64,000 nucleotides of DNA from Syncephalis plumigaleata (GCA_025201365.1 JAIXMF010000029.1:1-64000), one strand, 5' to 3'; numbered from the stretch's first letter, positions 8,870-23,374 are shown. A program made the numbers and translations. The notes: generated from the sequence alone by a model not told the origin.

Positions 8870-11846
8870 CTACTTTTCTCGATTCACTTCATTATTAGTA
8901 CTGCTATTACTAGTGTCATGATTACTAGTACTCGCTCCTATGTTGGATACTGTTTCCGTGTTTTCCCCAAACAACGATAAAGATGTACTTGATGTCAAAT
9001 TATCTGAATTGACTACGGGATTACTATTACTATTACTATTACTGTTATCGTCATTATCCGATACTATTGCATTATCTTCTTCTTCTTTGGTAGTAGTAGT
9101 AGTAGCTGCATTACTATTACTACTAGTGGTAGCCCAATGTCGATCAACCTCACCTCCGTAGTAGGCAAATAGTTCTTCATCCTTAAGAATAGGCTTAGTC
9201 GTCATACAAATCACCTGGTTGACCTCGGATCCCTCAAGGAATGCCACATTGCCACGCATAACATCTTCATTCATAAAATGGAATGGACAGTACATGCCAC
9301 CATTGGCCAATGCATCAGCATCCGTCCATGGCTGACCTTGATCATCGGTGGCATCGAGTACGGTACGTCGATACATGATCGAATAGTGCGATGAGAGACC
9401 CACGCCATCCTTCATCATGTCAAACTCGTCCTCGGTCATGGGCACACCGAAATAGAAACCGATAGGTGTCCATGGTGGTAAGTGTCGAGCAGCGAACAAG
9501 CCTCGACCTGCATTAGGAATGGTGGACTCGGCCACGTAGACTACATCGGATAATTGACTAGGATGATCCGATAATTCGATATCATCCAGGGTAATTTTAA
9601 TATCAGCAACTGATCCAGTAGATGCATCATTTGTTGCAGTATCTGTTGAGGGAGCAATACTGATATTGCTATTGCTATTTACTGGTTGATCGGTTGTTGA
9701 TGTAGTTAATGGATCTACTTCCATTTCATCATGTGTAACTAGTTGATTCGTGCTATCATCTACGAGTGATTGATCCGGTAGTTGACTGTCATTAGATGCT
9801 AATGAGGTTGATGATTTCGATTTAGGTGTATTACTACCAAATCGATTATATGTAGCGTCGTAAGCTGCTAACTTCCATTTGGGAATACTCCATTGACGAT
9901 AACTAGGATCACAGGCTGCCGGTTTCACGTAGAGCGCTGGATGATAAGTGGTGTCAATATTACGAAATGCCCATGCTCGTTCTGCCCATGCTCGTTGCTC
10001 TCGAGGTGAGAGCTTTATTGGTCGTGGTGTTGGTTTAGCGGCTGTAGGATTGATGTTGGATGTTCTAGTAGAACTGGATGTGCCATCCTGATTAATATCA
10101 TCATCTAGCTGTTCCTCCTTGACTAAATCCTCATTCTCATTAGTTGACGTGGTAGTTATAGTTGTGGTGAGACTTGATTCATCCGACATCAGTGATGTAT
10201 ATTTACGCTTAATCTCATTGTCAGATGTAGCTATCTTATGAGTTGGTGTAGATGCATCTGCATCAGCACTACTACTCTCAATACTACTACTATTAGTAGC
10301 ATTGTCTTCATTCGTTGATTGCATGTCGGCTTCCTGCTTACAAATAGATGATGATAATGATGATGATCGCCAGCTAAGCTCTTGTAGTCCGCGTGCAGCC
10401 ATTTGTATTGCTTCTTCCTCTTCATCTAATATTCTCTGCTCTTCTTGCTGCTTCTCTGTTAATTCCTCGGATTTACATGCTTCTTCTAGTCGTTTCTTCT
10501 CTTCTTGTTGCTTCTCTGTTAATTCCTCCTGTCGTTTCTCCTCTTCTAGTCTTTCCCGCTCTTCCTGTCGCTTCTGTTCTAGCTCTTCAAATGTGTACTC
10601 ATGTTTGGCCTTCCACACATTCACATGCTCCAACTTCCATCGAGAAGTCTCCTTGATCGTACCAAAACAGATGGGCCAGTCGTGTTGTACTAGAGTGTCA
10701 AGCCAGCGTAGATAGCATTGACGTGCATTGTCGAAATTACCCGGCTCAAATGCTAATCGGAAATGCGTAGAACGAGCACCCAGTGGCTTGAAAGCAATAA
10801 ACATCTTGTCCTTGTTCATGGTAAGACAGGCACTTGCACTATTCACTGGCGTCTACGTGTCATTCACAATTCATACACGTATATGATTAGTCTTGTTTAG
10901 TTTAGCTAGTATAGCATCTTATCACTCAATATCCTACCTTGCCACGAAATACACGAGGTAAATTACGTTCACGAGCCACTTCGGCATCAATCTCAATAGC
11001 ACTTTTGATAAGCTCGTTACGCGCACACTCTCCTTGTGGATGTCGTCGCAATGCTTGCACTAGCATATACGTTTGTGTCTGCCACCGTGGTCGTTCCTCA
11101 TGACGCATGCGCTTTCTCTGTACGCCACCCATGTCGCGAGCATCTTCATCGTCCGCGATAGCTGCTGTCTCTCCGTCGACTTGATTGGTGCGTTCCCCGT
11201 CAACCGGGTTCGATAAACTGGCGGCTAGTTTGTTGTCGTCACCATGGATACGCGTAATGTCCGGCGTTTGAGGTTGAGATTGAGCCAGCATCTGAGCACG
11301 CGATCGTACTCGTCCACCACTATGACTACGATTGGCGGATTTCCCCGGTGACTTACGCGAACGGGGACCACGCGCTCGTTCATACCGCATAGACTCCTGT
11401 TCATCTAATTCCTGAGCCAACGCCCAGGCATCAAAGACAGAAAATGCACTGTCCAGCGAAAGGGAACCGGATCGTGCCAAATAACTACCAGCAATGCGCG
11501 AAGAACTGCGTCGAACCGGTCGCTGATCATTTTTATCCGTCGTGACTGGAGCAGGCATAGCGGAAGGCGTAATAGTGGCAGTGACAGCAGTAGGAGGTGT
11601 AGCGGTCGTAGAAGCAGAAACAGGAGTAGTAATGGAAGAAGAAGAACAAGAAGTGGAGGAGGAACTATCTACTATGGGTGCCAACACAGCGGTATTCCGT
11701 GTCACCGGTGGTACAACTACTGACACTAGTGTACATTGAGTATTCGTGGCATCATTCCCTAGTTCCCGGTTGTTCGTCGACTGATTATCACGATTGCTCG
11801 TCGTGATAAACGGTGAATCTGAAGGGAATTCAGTTGCATCGCTCAT
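8870..11846 (-). CDS. SET-domain protein with N-terminal conserved region
   Basis: Two exons (11846-10938 and 10852-8870) join in frame at a GTAGGA donor and give about 963 residues. Order: a Ser/Thr-rich N-terminus; a conserved block from LVQALRRHPQGECARNEL across the splice junction to FRLAFEPGNFDNARQC; a highly charged coiled-coil-like stretch (EELEQKRQEERERLEEE); a low-complexity linker; and a SET domain at roughly residues 738-870 with AGRGLFAARHLPPWTPIG, MRGNVAFLEGSEVNQV and EELFAYYGGEVD. SET proteins are usually lysine methyltransferases. The GRGLF start and EELFAYYG end are present, but the central NHS-type motif is altered, so activity is not assured. The C-terminal tail is poly-N/S. 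I cannot assign it to a named SET subfamily. Confidence 0.85.
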
Positions 11847-14800
11847 GGATTACAGTATAAAAAGGGAAGAAAGCTGACAACAAAAGTCAATAGTAAATGA
11901 AACAACAAATCATTTAACCCTATCAACTTGTCAATATGTTTTCATGTTGTTAGTCATCCAATGTTAATGCATTATGTACGTATATGTTTAGCTGATTGAT
12001 GCTGTGTAATAAATAGAGCAAGTATATTAAATGATGTACAATTCAATAACACAAGCTAAATGTCTATTATGCTACAATTATATCGTATAAATACGAAAGA
12101 TACATGGTCAACTATTATTGCTTTTATATCTATAACAATGTCGCATATTAATAAACAATCACAGGAGCATTGTATACGCCTTTAAAATAGAATTCTACAC
12201 ATCGATTATTGTCATTCGTAATCAATGTGTAACTTGTTCGGCAGTTCGGCAAAAGTAAAGCCTTACAACGACTTACCCAATCAATTATGCATAGAATAGC
12301 ATGCAACGCCATCAATCTATGTGCCAAACCTCTTTGATGCAGTAATTACTACTGCCACTATTATACAAGAATGAAGCATGTATGAGCATCCCAACTTGTA
12401 TCATCGGCCTCCATTTACTCGTTGACTTGACATGCTTCAATGTTAGCGTCCTCTCCAAAGTAGCATGTAATTCGAGGCGGAGCTTTCATACAACACATAC
12501 ACACACTACATGCCATTCCATTGCATTACATTGCACTTTTACGGCAACGGTAATTGCGATCATCCTTATTCACCGATCACGATGAGACACGACATAAGCG
12601 GATGAGTTCGGAGTGTGTGTGTGTGTGTGTTCGTGTATGCATATCATTCTACATGTACATAATAGATCTACTAAAGCATACCTATCTTCTATGTATGTAT
12701 GTATCTATCTATACGCTGATATCAGCAATGGCACATATTGTCCTTGAGTGTCGCAATCTAGCCCATGAACCAAAGATAAAAAGAACTTGATCCTATTATA
12801 CTACACCATTATATACATATATATATATGAGGATCCTTGTTTGTTCCATCTACTTACCATAATAATAATAATAATTAGTTCTTTCCTTGGTGTTCATCTA
12901 TCCTCTCTTGTCCTCATTCTTCCTTCTACTTTTGTGCGTGAGTGCGAGTGTGAATGCGAGTGAGCAAGTGAGTATACTTGTTTGGCGTGGTGTCCTCTAA
13001 CCCCGAACATTGCGGGTAGGGGCAGTATAGTAAAAAATTACTGTCGTTGTCGTTGTCATTGCCGTTCCTAGTTCATCAAATCAAGCGGTAACTGCCGTAT
13101 TCGTGATCCGTCGACCAGTATTTTGGTTGTTTTTTTCGAATAGAAGCTACTGTTGGGCACACACTCGTTCGTTCGCTACCTACTGCTATCTATCTCTCCA
13201 TCGCTCTATCTATCTCTATTTATCTCTATCTATCTATCTATCTACCTTACTTTTTCCTTTTTCTTCTTCTGCCTTCGCTCATCAACTTACGATCGTATTT
13301 TTGTCTTGAAGTAGTGACAATTGTCTTGCGCTTCTCTATTGCCACGCTTTCGCTTCTTTTTTGCTCCAACGGTCATTGGTTTATCCTATCACGCACGCGC
13401 GCGCGCTCATTGTTTCGCTTCTCTCGTTGTCGTATTCGTATTCCTTTCTCATTTCTTCATTCACTTATCTCTCCACGCTATCACTGTACACCTCAACGGC
13501 TATATACACTTGTAACCATCATTGCTATTGCTACTCTACTATTGCTAGTCTAGTGTACTAGAGTACAGTTTATATAGTTGCTGATCTTCTCGTTCATATA
13601 CATTGAGTGACTGTCCACTTGAATTCACTTGTCTCTGTAACTTATTGGTATTCGTTTAGCTGCTGTTACTACTACTACTGCCACTACTGCTACTGCTACT
13701 GCTACTGCCACTGCTGTAGTATCCAGCTATCGACGATACCTTTATCGAACTATATTTAACATAGTTATCGACAAGCAATCGTATCTCGTCCTTTTCTTTC
13801 CTACATTATAGTGACACACTTGCTCGTTTCTTTTTTCCTTGTTTCCATTTCACTTGCCACTTTCTTTATTCATTGAGCTATTCCTTATCCCCTGAAAACA
13901 TTATCGTTTATTCCATCTAGTAGTACTTAGGTAAGTATCTCGATGATTGTTGCTCTGCCAATACCGATGACAGATAATAGATGGCGTTGTTGACATGTCA
14001 CCAATCAATAATCATGAATGCATATTGTACCTATCTGCTATTTCATTCACTATCTCTCAATTCGAATATTGCTGACTTTGCTCGGCTTCAGTCAAAGGTG
14101 ACATGGAAATCACCAGTCCTTGCACCACACATCATAGACGTGTCTCTCATTATTTTATGGATGTAGGATGTTTACCTCCATTGTTGTCTATGCTTGTTGT
14201 TGTTACTGTTGTTATTATTATTGTTGTTGCTATTATGACTACTACAGTGTGACAGCCGATATGGCTTGTGAGTTTATAGCCTATGGCATAGTGTGGACAC
14301 GTGTAGCTCTGCATATGCATTGTTTCTCGCGTCTATTGAACGGGTATCACTATCATCAGTAGAATGCCACTGACAACGCAACTGCCATGACAATAAGTAC
14401 GACCAATGTCATAAATCATCATTATGGCTTATCCGCAGCTGCTACAGACAGACAGACAGACAGACACTTGGCTACAGCTGATCCCTCCATATTTATAAAT
14501 ATATAGGTATACGAGGCCTATCAATAATGTATGTGTATGCGTGCGTTCTCTATGGCACAACGATGGATTTTCTGTTTAGTTTGACAAAAGGCCAAGCTTT
14601 CAGTTTCACATGAACACACTGGCATCGGTTTGATAGTGGCCGTTCCAGTATAATTGAAGAGTAGATACAGGTTGTTTGGACTTGGTTGCTTGATCACCAT
14701 AATAACAATAATAACAGTAGCCATTATTGTTATTATTGCTACTGCTACAGCCAGTGTACCTCAAAGGAGATACTGATATCAATGTTGATGTTGATGTTGA

Positions 14801-16114
14801 TGTTGTTGAAGGAGATTTATTATGCCATGCCTAGTTCATGGTCTTCTTTGATCCCATGCACGGTCTCCTGTCGATATCAGTTAGTAATAGTAATAGTAGT
14901 TAACAAGTAGACACACATGCATGAAACATGATGTGCAAGTCAATTGCTGTAAATGTGTAGACGGGTTTACTATACACGACAGACGATGCTCATTAGTATC
15001 CAGTGTGATGCAGAATGTTTAGGCAGAACACGTTCGGCATTCTACGTTCATTATTCATCATACGTGTACTCGATGTGTGACAAACACATTCCAGATATCA
15101 AAACAGTCTGCCTATCCGCACAATGTTTGTCTATCGTATCGCCAATGATGTCAAGCAAGCAATGAGGATGACTACGACGCTAGATGTCTGCTGACACTCT
15201 ATGTGCTTACATCCGAGCGACATTCACTCACCGGTGAATGATGATGATGATGATGATGATTTTTTATTGAACATTTATCGTTTACATGAGTCTATTTCTA
15301 TCTAATTCAAACACGTTTCTTTAACATGATTCAATTGGATCTTAGTTATCCGTTTCAGACTTGATACTTGCTCTCTTACAACAATACTATTACTACCCTC
15401 CTCTTCCCTAGTCACCTGCTACTTTTTCTTCTTCTACACGACTACCATTCTAACCTAACCTATTCATGTACTTTTGGGGTGTGTGAGTAAGAAGGAAGGA
15501 AATGGAACTATTGCCACCCTATATGTGTGTACGTGTATGTGTGTGCATGTGGGCACGGGTTTGAATATATGTGTGTGTGTGTGTGCATTGTATTGTATTG
15601 TATTGTATCGTATCGTATTATGTGGTGTGTAATGTGGGTGTTTGCCTTGATCTCCGTTGATATCGGTTTGACTTGCATCCATGCTTACCGGTATATGCTC
15701 CCTTTTTATTCCCTTATCCTCCCGTCAAAACTGGCCAAATCACCTGTATTCATTAGTTCTATCTTCTTAGCTTTTGGGTTTTTGGGTATTACTTCTAGTC
15801 TAGGTGTGTATATGATGGATATTGCTGAAAGATATACGGTTTGAATAGCTTGTTGGCGGGTATCTACGCTTGTGTAGCGTAAATGGAATAATAGATACTC
15901 CTATCAGTGGAAAACTATACGGAAGTGAACCGGGTATTCACTACGAGAGGGTACTTTTTGCAAGTGCCATTAGTAGTGTTTACAATACACGCTACATAAT
16001 GCTCGTACGCTCTAGTATTATTGCTTTTGCTCGTGTTTAACGCAATGGACTAGCCAACGTTCACTTGTATATATTCACTCGACGTATAGCTTTTGAGCAG
16101 TATTGATATTACTG

Positions 16115-16149
<35 letters not shown>

Positions 16150-16661
16150 GTGGTGGTGACAATATACGTCAACTGTATTGCACGATATACTTGCTCGTTT
16201 ATACCCATGCATACACACGCGTTCATCTCCTCCAAAAAGGAGATTGTGTGCTGATCGGATTGTGTGTGTGTGTGTGTGCTTCTTTCCAAGTGTAGATTTA
16301 CTAATCCATTTGTCGAATATGCTTCCTTCTACATAATCTAGAAATCGTCCGCATACGCATACCCAAAGCGAATGTACTGCTGGTAACTGAAACTAACCGC
16401 CGATACGCTACCATTCCTGATAAGCATTACTAACCGTAAACATACATAAAGAGAGAGCGTGTGGTACTATCGTGAGTATAAGCGTGGCCAACTCACCACT
16501 GGTCTACCCATAGGCCTTTCAGCACATTATCATTTGACGAGACGCTATCATTCAATTGGTCAATAGCATTATAAAACGCCACTGCTACTATTACTACTGC
16601 TTCTATCATTACTATTATCATTACTATTACTGCTACTATTACTACTACTATCAGTAACATT
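11847..16661. other. Large spacer upstream of LAMMER kinase, rich in microsatellites
   Basis: 4.8 kb lies between the divergent SET and LAMMER kinase genes. It has many simple repeats (GT at 12616-12630, TATC at about 13186-13245, GACA at about 14446-14466, ATG at about 15239-15260, GTATT and GT near 15565-15610, CTG at 16117). CT-rich tracts lie at 13200-13460 and 15360-15460. Small ORFs exist but none has a recognisable domain or good exon context. It may include promoters and long 5' leaders of both flanking genes. Confidence 0.45.
16117..16158. repeat. CTG trinucleotide run followed by TGG repeats
   Basis: About ten uninterrupted CTG units followed by four TGG/GTG units, in the upstream spacer of the LAMMER kinase gene. 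Probably polymorphic in length. Confidence 0.85.
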
Positions 16662-19544
16662 ATGATGGCAAATGCTCTAGTCCCATCCGGTAGTACGTTG
16701 GGTAAGCGTCAACGTGAGGCACACTGGCACTACGAGCAACATAATACGATTGGCGTGTCTCGGGAAGTCATCGTCATCGACGACACCCCGTCACCTGCAC
16801 CGACATACCCGGCTAGCCTAAACTACTCGCGATGGCCGTCATCGCATACTTATAGATTGGCACCAGGTCAGCCCTCGCCTTTATCACCGCAGCGTGCGAC
16901 CATTTCAGCACAGGTCCATGCTAACATCACCGACTTGCTACCCTTGTTGCCTACGACGTCCACACCTCAAGCACAGCACACGCCACCGCTTGTCAGATCT
17001 GCCGAGTATACGCCCATAATGTCATCGCAGGAACAATTGCCATTGACGCCTCAGGAACCATGGCGACATTGGAATGGTGTCATGACACGAAGTGTACGTG
17101 CTCGTTTGCAGAAACAACAACAGGAGCGACAGACCATGCTACAGGATGAGGCTCGTTTACGCTGGATGCTAGAAGAACATCAACGACAGTGGAATCAGTC
17201 GCAATCCACGCTTCGAGTCGATAACCCACCGGTGTCATCCCAGGATAATGGCTCGCCACACGCTAAACGACGTCGAAGGAATCCACCGGCACCCATTGAA
17301 ATACAAAATATAACTACTACAACTGCTCTAGCACAGCAACACAAATCGTTTCATTCCGATATATACGCGCCTAACTTTACACCGACCACAATTCCAGCAG
17401 CCCCCATGAGTGCCGGTCTAGTGATGCCATCGTCCATCAATGATGCCCAGATGGCCATGGCATTAGGTGTGCATAGTGAGGATGCTCGAGCATCAGCTAT
17501 TTACCTGAATGCTACCGCTCCATACAACCAGCTTGGTCGTGCACATCAACATCAACATCAACATCAACATCAGCAGCATCAGCATCAGCAGCAGCATTAT
17601 GCAAATATACGAGGTGCACATCATCTATTATCGTCGCGTCCAGTTATACCGCATATTCATGCAGATGGCAGTCTGCCTACAACGCCCAAACTGCCGCACA
17701 CGGAGCAGCTGCCTGCAACGCCATGTCAATGCGATGCATGTGCATTGCCCATCACCCCACTTAGATCGGATTCGTTGTACACGCTTGCAACGGCCGCAGC
17801 GGCAGCAACAGCAGCAGCATCGGCACCAATGTCGGCACGAGCACCCATCACCAACCAATCTTCATTGGCCTCGGTCACTACAGCGGCCATGGTGTCGCTA
17901 GCCTATTCTCAGGCCATGCTACCCGCTGTGTCATCGTCAGGATCAGGATCATCGGCAACAGCGCTTATATCACGTTTAGGTTATGCGAATAACAACAACA
18001 ACAATAACAACAATAATAACAATGGAGCAATTATGTCAACAAATAATAGTGTAGCTCAATCACAATCATCACATATGACTACTGCTACTGCTACTGCTGC
18101 TACCGCTATGACATCAGTATCATCTACATTGGCAAACACGATACCGCATGCCATTCCCGTTGACAGCGCATCATTACCTCCATGTGACGATAAAGAAGGC
18201 CACTATATTGTAACACCTAATGAGAATTTGACACCACGTTGTAAGTATTGCTATAGAAGATACGTTCTCGGAAATACTGGGCACTAATACGTATGCGCAC
18301 TATTATCAGATAAAATCATGCGTTTATTAGGCCAAGGTACATTCGGTAAGGTAGCACAATGCTGGGATCGACAAACGCGCCAGTACTGCGCTATCAAAAT
18401 TATTCGTGCCGTGCAAAAGTATCGTGACGCTTCACGCATTGAGATTCGTGTACTACGCGAGTTACAACGATGGGATCCGAAGAATCAAAAGTAAGCACCT
18501 AATTACGAGTGTATCGTATCCGTAGACAAACCATACGCAGTATACTAATCATGCACACGAATATTCCATCGCATCAATTATAGTCGTTGTATCCATATGC
18601 GTGAATGTTTCGATTATCGCAATCACATTTGTATGGTGTTCGATCTATACAGTCAGAGTGTGTTCGATTTCATGAAATCTAATCATTTCGCACCATTCCC
18701 CGCTGAACACATTCAGCAACTGGCTCGTCAGCTCATTAATAGCGTGGCCTTCCTGCATCGCATCGATCTAGTCCATACCGATCTGAAGCCGGAGAACATT
18801 CTACTCGTAGACTCTACCGCTCGACCCTACACCACTCGTAGCGGCAAAGAACGTCGTCTACTCGTAGATACCGACATACGTCTCATTGACTTTGGCAGTG
18901 CCACATTCGAGAAGGAGTATCATAGCGCGGTTGTAAGCACTCGACACTACCGTGCACCCGAGATTATTATCGGCAGTGGCTGGTCATTCCCCTGCGACAT
19001 CTGGTCTATCGGCTGTATTCTAGTCGAGTTCTTTACGGGCGAGGCTCTATTCCAGACCCACGACAACCTCGAACATTTGGCTATGATGGATGCCGCACTC
19101 GGTGCAATGCCCGTGTCCATGATCCAGCGTGCCAATCGAGCTGGTCGCGAATTCTTCCGACACGGTCGACTCCACTATCCAGCGGCGGATACATCGCGTA
19201 CAAGTCGACGATGTGTCGCGGCAATGCGCCGATTAGAAAACATTATCGTGCCCAATTGTCCCTTCAACAGCTACTTGCTTGATCTAGTGCGTCGTATGCT
19301 CGTATACGACCCAGCTAATCGTATTACTGCCGAGGAAGCGCTACGTCATCCATTCTTCCAGCTCAATTTGACAGGCACTAGCAATAGCTTGTTATCTAGC
19401 AATAGTGCAACAGGCACGCTAGACACTGGCGCGCTAGCCGATGCAATGCGCGGCCGTACAGCCTATGGTGCACTACCTGCCGTAACTCATCCAACCGTTA
19501 CCTTTGTTGGCGATGCCGGTGTTCACGGGCAAGCATATGCTTAG
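16662..19544 (+). CDS. LAMMER (CLK-type) dual-specificity protein kinase
   Basis: Three exons (16662-18240, 18310-18490, 18584-19544) give about 906 residues. The N-terminal 525 residues are low complexity, with HQ, poly-N and Ala/Ser runs. The kinase domain follows: GQGTFGKV, AIKIIRAV (the VAIK lysine), the catalytic loop HTDLKPENILL, DFGSATFE, STRHYRAPE and WSIGCILVE. The LAMMER signature reads EHLAMMDAALG, so the ER of the classic EHLAMMERILG motif is changed to DA. LAMMER kinases phosphorylate SR splicing factors and act in the nucleus and cytoplasm. HTDLKPEN in place of HRD is normal for this family. Two ATGs are adjacent; the first is used. The C-terminus past the kinase domain is unique. 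Confidence 0.93.
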
Positions 19545-20626
19545 ATGACAACAACAACAGAGAAACATACGTGCCTATGTAATCATCGACATCATTGGTA
19601 TTACGTGCACGCACAAATCCACTAATATCAATGACTAACTACAATTGTGTGATGTAGCAGATAACCAACATGCTGTTTTCATCCTTTTTCTTTTCTCGTT
19701 CTATGTTGACACACGTATTATTCATACAGCAAATGAACGGTGTAGATTAAGCGCTGGACGCATTACTATTTTACTCCTTCATCGCATCAATCCCATTCCA
19801 TCGGTGCAATGATACGACTCGCAAAAAACAAGCCGATGGATGACTGTTCGCCTTTTTTATACTACTATTTCTCAGTTATGGTTAGTGGCTGTTCCTTTAT
19901 GCAGCACTACTCCTTAACGCTCGTTTAATATCACTATTACTTGCGTGCGCGGTCTGTTCTTTACTATAACTATCATTACCATTACTTGCAGCTATGCTTT
20001 ATCAATTTCAATTTCATTTCTTTTGTTTCTGTTTCTATTATATTTGCATTTATCCTCATTAGCACTGCTCTCTCCTTTGCATTCACTCACTCGCTCACTC
20101 ACTCATTATTCGACAAGAAGGAACGTCATATTTACGATCATGGTAAGAAGTATAGTGGTTGTTACCGTTACTCATTGCTAGTCTCATCGTGTCACATTCA
20201 TATGCCTAATCACCGTTTAAATTTATTACTCACTTTGCAGTAATTATTTGACGGTAAGTGTATGCAAATGTCAATGGGACATCATTCGAATGATTCAGCT
20301 TTCAATTCGCGATCACCATTTACTATTACAAGTACGCATGTATGGATCACTCCTCCTCCTACATAGCTTGTCGTGACGTTTCATCCCATTAACATGGTGT
20401 ATAAGGCAATTTTTGAGCAGGAAATTGTACACCATGAATCGCGTAATACATATCACATCAACGATTAGGTATTACTGCTATACACATACATACATACATA
20501 CATATCATAACACGATCATTCTATCGACACACACACAAACAAACAATAACAACAAATATGTATTGGTTTTTTGTAGAAGTTTTTTTAATCAATGAATTTT
20601 TGCTTCTTTACAAGCACAACAATGTT
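19545..20626. other. Spacer between convergent kinase genes
   Basis: 1.1 kb of spacer between the LAMMER kinase and RIO1 stop codons. It is CT-rich at 19940-20110 and has a CATA repeat near 20486-20505. ORFs here are low complexity and no gene is supported. Confidence 0.5.
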
Positions 20627-23374
20627 TTACTTTTTCTTGCCCTTGCCCTTTGCCGTCAATTTCTCTCGACGCTTCTTTACAGCCTTGGGCATTTTTGTTT
20701 TTCGTCGTTCGCGGGCAGCCTCTTTAGATTGCTGTTTACGCTCCTAAAAGTCCATGGTAGTATATGTGCACATTATAATGATAGTAATAGATATACAACA
20801 GAAACACCATTCATTAATAAGCTTATTATAAATTATGATATTTCTACTTACTTTACGTGCTTCAGTCGATTCATGTCGCTTGCCACGCAATGGTTTCTCT
20901 TTACGACGACGCCATCGTTCTGTGCTATCCTCGTCAGAATCATCTTCATCCGAGTCATCTGAATCGTATGAATCATCAAATTCAGATGTAGATTCTAGAT
21001 CGGATGTGATTGCTTCTAGTTTGACGGTAACATTCTCTTCATCATTAAATCGCACATGCTTATCAGCTAATTCCTTAGGTTCTGGTGTCAATATCGTCGT
21101 AGTATCAGGTTCTGTAGACGTTACAGTCGTGGCAATACTGACAGGAGCATGTTTATCGGTTATAATAGACGATTTAGTAGGTGATGTTGATGATGCAGAT
21201 GAAATGGAATCAGTATTATTCGTAGTTACAGTGCTTAATCCAGTCAATTTATGATAAATTAACTGAATAAAATGATAATCGATCATATTAATAATTAGTA
21301 CTCGATGTATAAATAAGATTACTAGTCTCCTGCTTACTTGATCTGTTTCTCCCTTATGAATACGATTGACATCTCGTTCAACGTCGATAACCTCGTCTAA
21401 CGTGCGTGGTAAGTAGGACTGTTGGAATACAGCCTCATCCACTTGATCAGTGCCATCTTCATCTATCGGTCTATCTTGTATCATTTGTTCAATCTTCATA
21501 CATATGCGTATATATATACACACAGGTCATTTTAGTTTGTATCATTGTACATCATCCAATTAGATTAACGACTTACTCGATCCAATTCTCGCTCGACAGC
21601 CTCGTCATCATTACCGAATGCCGTACTAGTGATAAAGTCGAATAATTCGGTAAGCTTCATTACTTGCACGTTATGACGACGGAAGTAATCGTTTGCATTC
21701 TGACAATCTTTACGTAGGAAATCCATGGCGTGTGGATGATCATGTTCCACTGATTGCGATACATCGATAATATACAAAGTACGGGCATGGTATCTAAATA
21801 TATAAATATTTATATAATGTAAGCACACTACAATACAGTGTATTCTGCAAAATAGACTACTTACAAAATATTGTACTCGCTCAGATCGGCATGTACCAAT
21901 CGACACACCTGGTAAAGCGTACGCATTACCTTGACTAATTGACGATACAACTCGGGATATCGCGAGGAAGCAATAACCGCATCTTTAAGTCGTGGATACG
22001 CCCTAGCATTGTACATGTAAGTCGCTACCGTCTAATGTAATCCACTATGACGATTATGCAATAACTAACTCACCAGCCATCCTCTCCACCGAGGAACTCC
22101 ATAAGCAGTACGTGTTGACGTAGCAGTAATGGTGATGGACAAGGAATGCCCGCCTGATGAAGACGCTTCAAGTTGCGCATCTCTTTTTCCGCCCATACCT
22201 TGACCATCTTACGTGGATTATGCTTGTTGTAGCCATGACGGAATCGGAATTCACCTGTCACATATCGATCGCGATCCTTAAAGGTGAGAATCGATGTCTT
22301 GTACACCTTGATGGCACGATGTTGACCATCTTCAGTAGTGGCATGGTAGACATTGGCCTATTGCCATATACAAGAGGGAAAATATGAAGATTAACGAACT
22401 ATACACGAGTAAATACGCGATAGACTAGCTAGCCTACCTCTTTGCCGGTCGATATGCACCCGTTGATCTCGTAGATGATATTACGATTAAGCAATTTGAA
22501 CAGGATAATTCGAGTGCGTGGATCTAGTACTTGTTCTACCGTAGCACGATCCGCTTTATCCGTAGTACGATGTCTAGATGATCATTGTTAGAATTCCATT
22601 ATATATAACTCGATTACCAGACAGTCATTTACCGATCTCCTTGCGCTTTCTTGGAACTTAGCTTGATATCACTGGCTACAGAAGCGGATATCGACTTCAA
22701 ATGATTGCCATTATTATTACCGCCGTAACTGGCACCACTTGTATGGCTTAGTTCATCTGTTATAATAATAATAAATCAGTCGATCTAGTCATTGTATAAT
22801 ATGTGTACACCCACCTAAATGAATACGATGCGCGTACTTGCTTAAGCTTGCAAGTTGACTATCGATAGTTGATGCATTGTTGCGCTGTTCATTTGTCGTC
22901 GGTGCAGCTATGTTGTTTTTTGGGACTGACGCATTTTGTCGTTTTGCCGCGAGTGACATGGCATGTACCGCTTGTCCTTTAATGACCACTGGTGTCATGC
23001 CAGTAGTTTGACCCTTACTCGTATCATCGCTATGATTGCGATTCGTGTTCGTGTTAACAAGTTGACGTAGTCGATTATACTGTTTGGTAAAGTCTTATAA
23101 CATCCATCATACGTTTATTAGCATAACATCTTGATGTATTTATCATGGCATCTTTATTACCTCCTGTGGCTTCTGCCCATGCATCGGCCGCATTCAAATC
23201 GTCTTCAATGGCTTCGTCGTCCTCGTCATAGTAATAATCGCTATATTCACTATCATCGCTATCTGCAACGACATCTGGCGTAGACCAACTGTCGACTATT
23301 TTCGTAGTTGCCACTGTGGTGGACTCTGGTTCATTTACCTCTTCTGCATCGCTAAACTGATGTTCCGCGTACAT
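20627..23374 (-). CDS. RIO1: RIO1 atypical serine/threonine kinase
   Basis: Ten exons on the minus strand (23374-23161, 23093-22815, 22756-22633, 22573-22438, 22357-22074, 22002-21865, 21793-21577, 21493-21338, 21262-20852, 20743-20627) give about 691 residues. Motifs in order: an acidic N-terminus, [11 protein letters not shown], the ATP loop STGKEANVYHA, AIKVYKT, the flexible-loop region [21 protein letters not shown] with the catalytic Asp and Asn, [15 protein letters not shown], and a basic C-terminus [15 protein letters not shown]1 acts in late 40S ribosomal subunit maturation in the cytoplasm. The splice site before AYPRLKDA (acceptor at 22003) was chosen because it restores the DGW-x-PRLKDA motif. 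An acidic/Ser-rich insertion of about 110 residues separates the kinase core from the basic tail. Confidence 0.95.

Noticed and set aside
12980-13045. GC-richer segment considered as a small structured RNA
   Set aside because: No snRNA, SRP, 5S or snoRNA box motifs could be matched, so no RNA gene is claimed.
13186-13250. Possible telomeric or CRISPR-like array
   Set aside because: It is a plain TATC microsatellite. No TTAGGG-type array or spacer-repeat structure occurs anywhere in the window.
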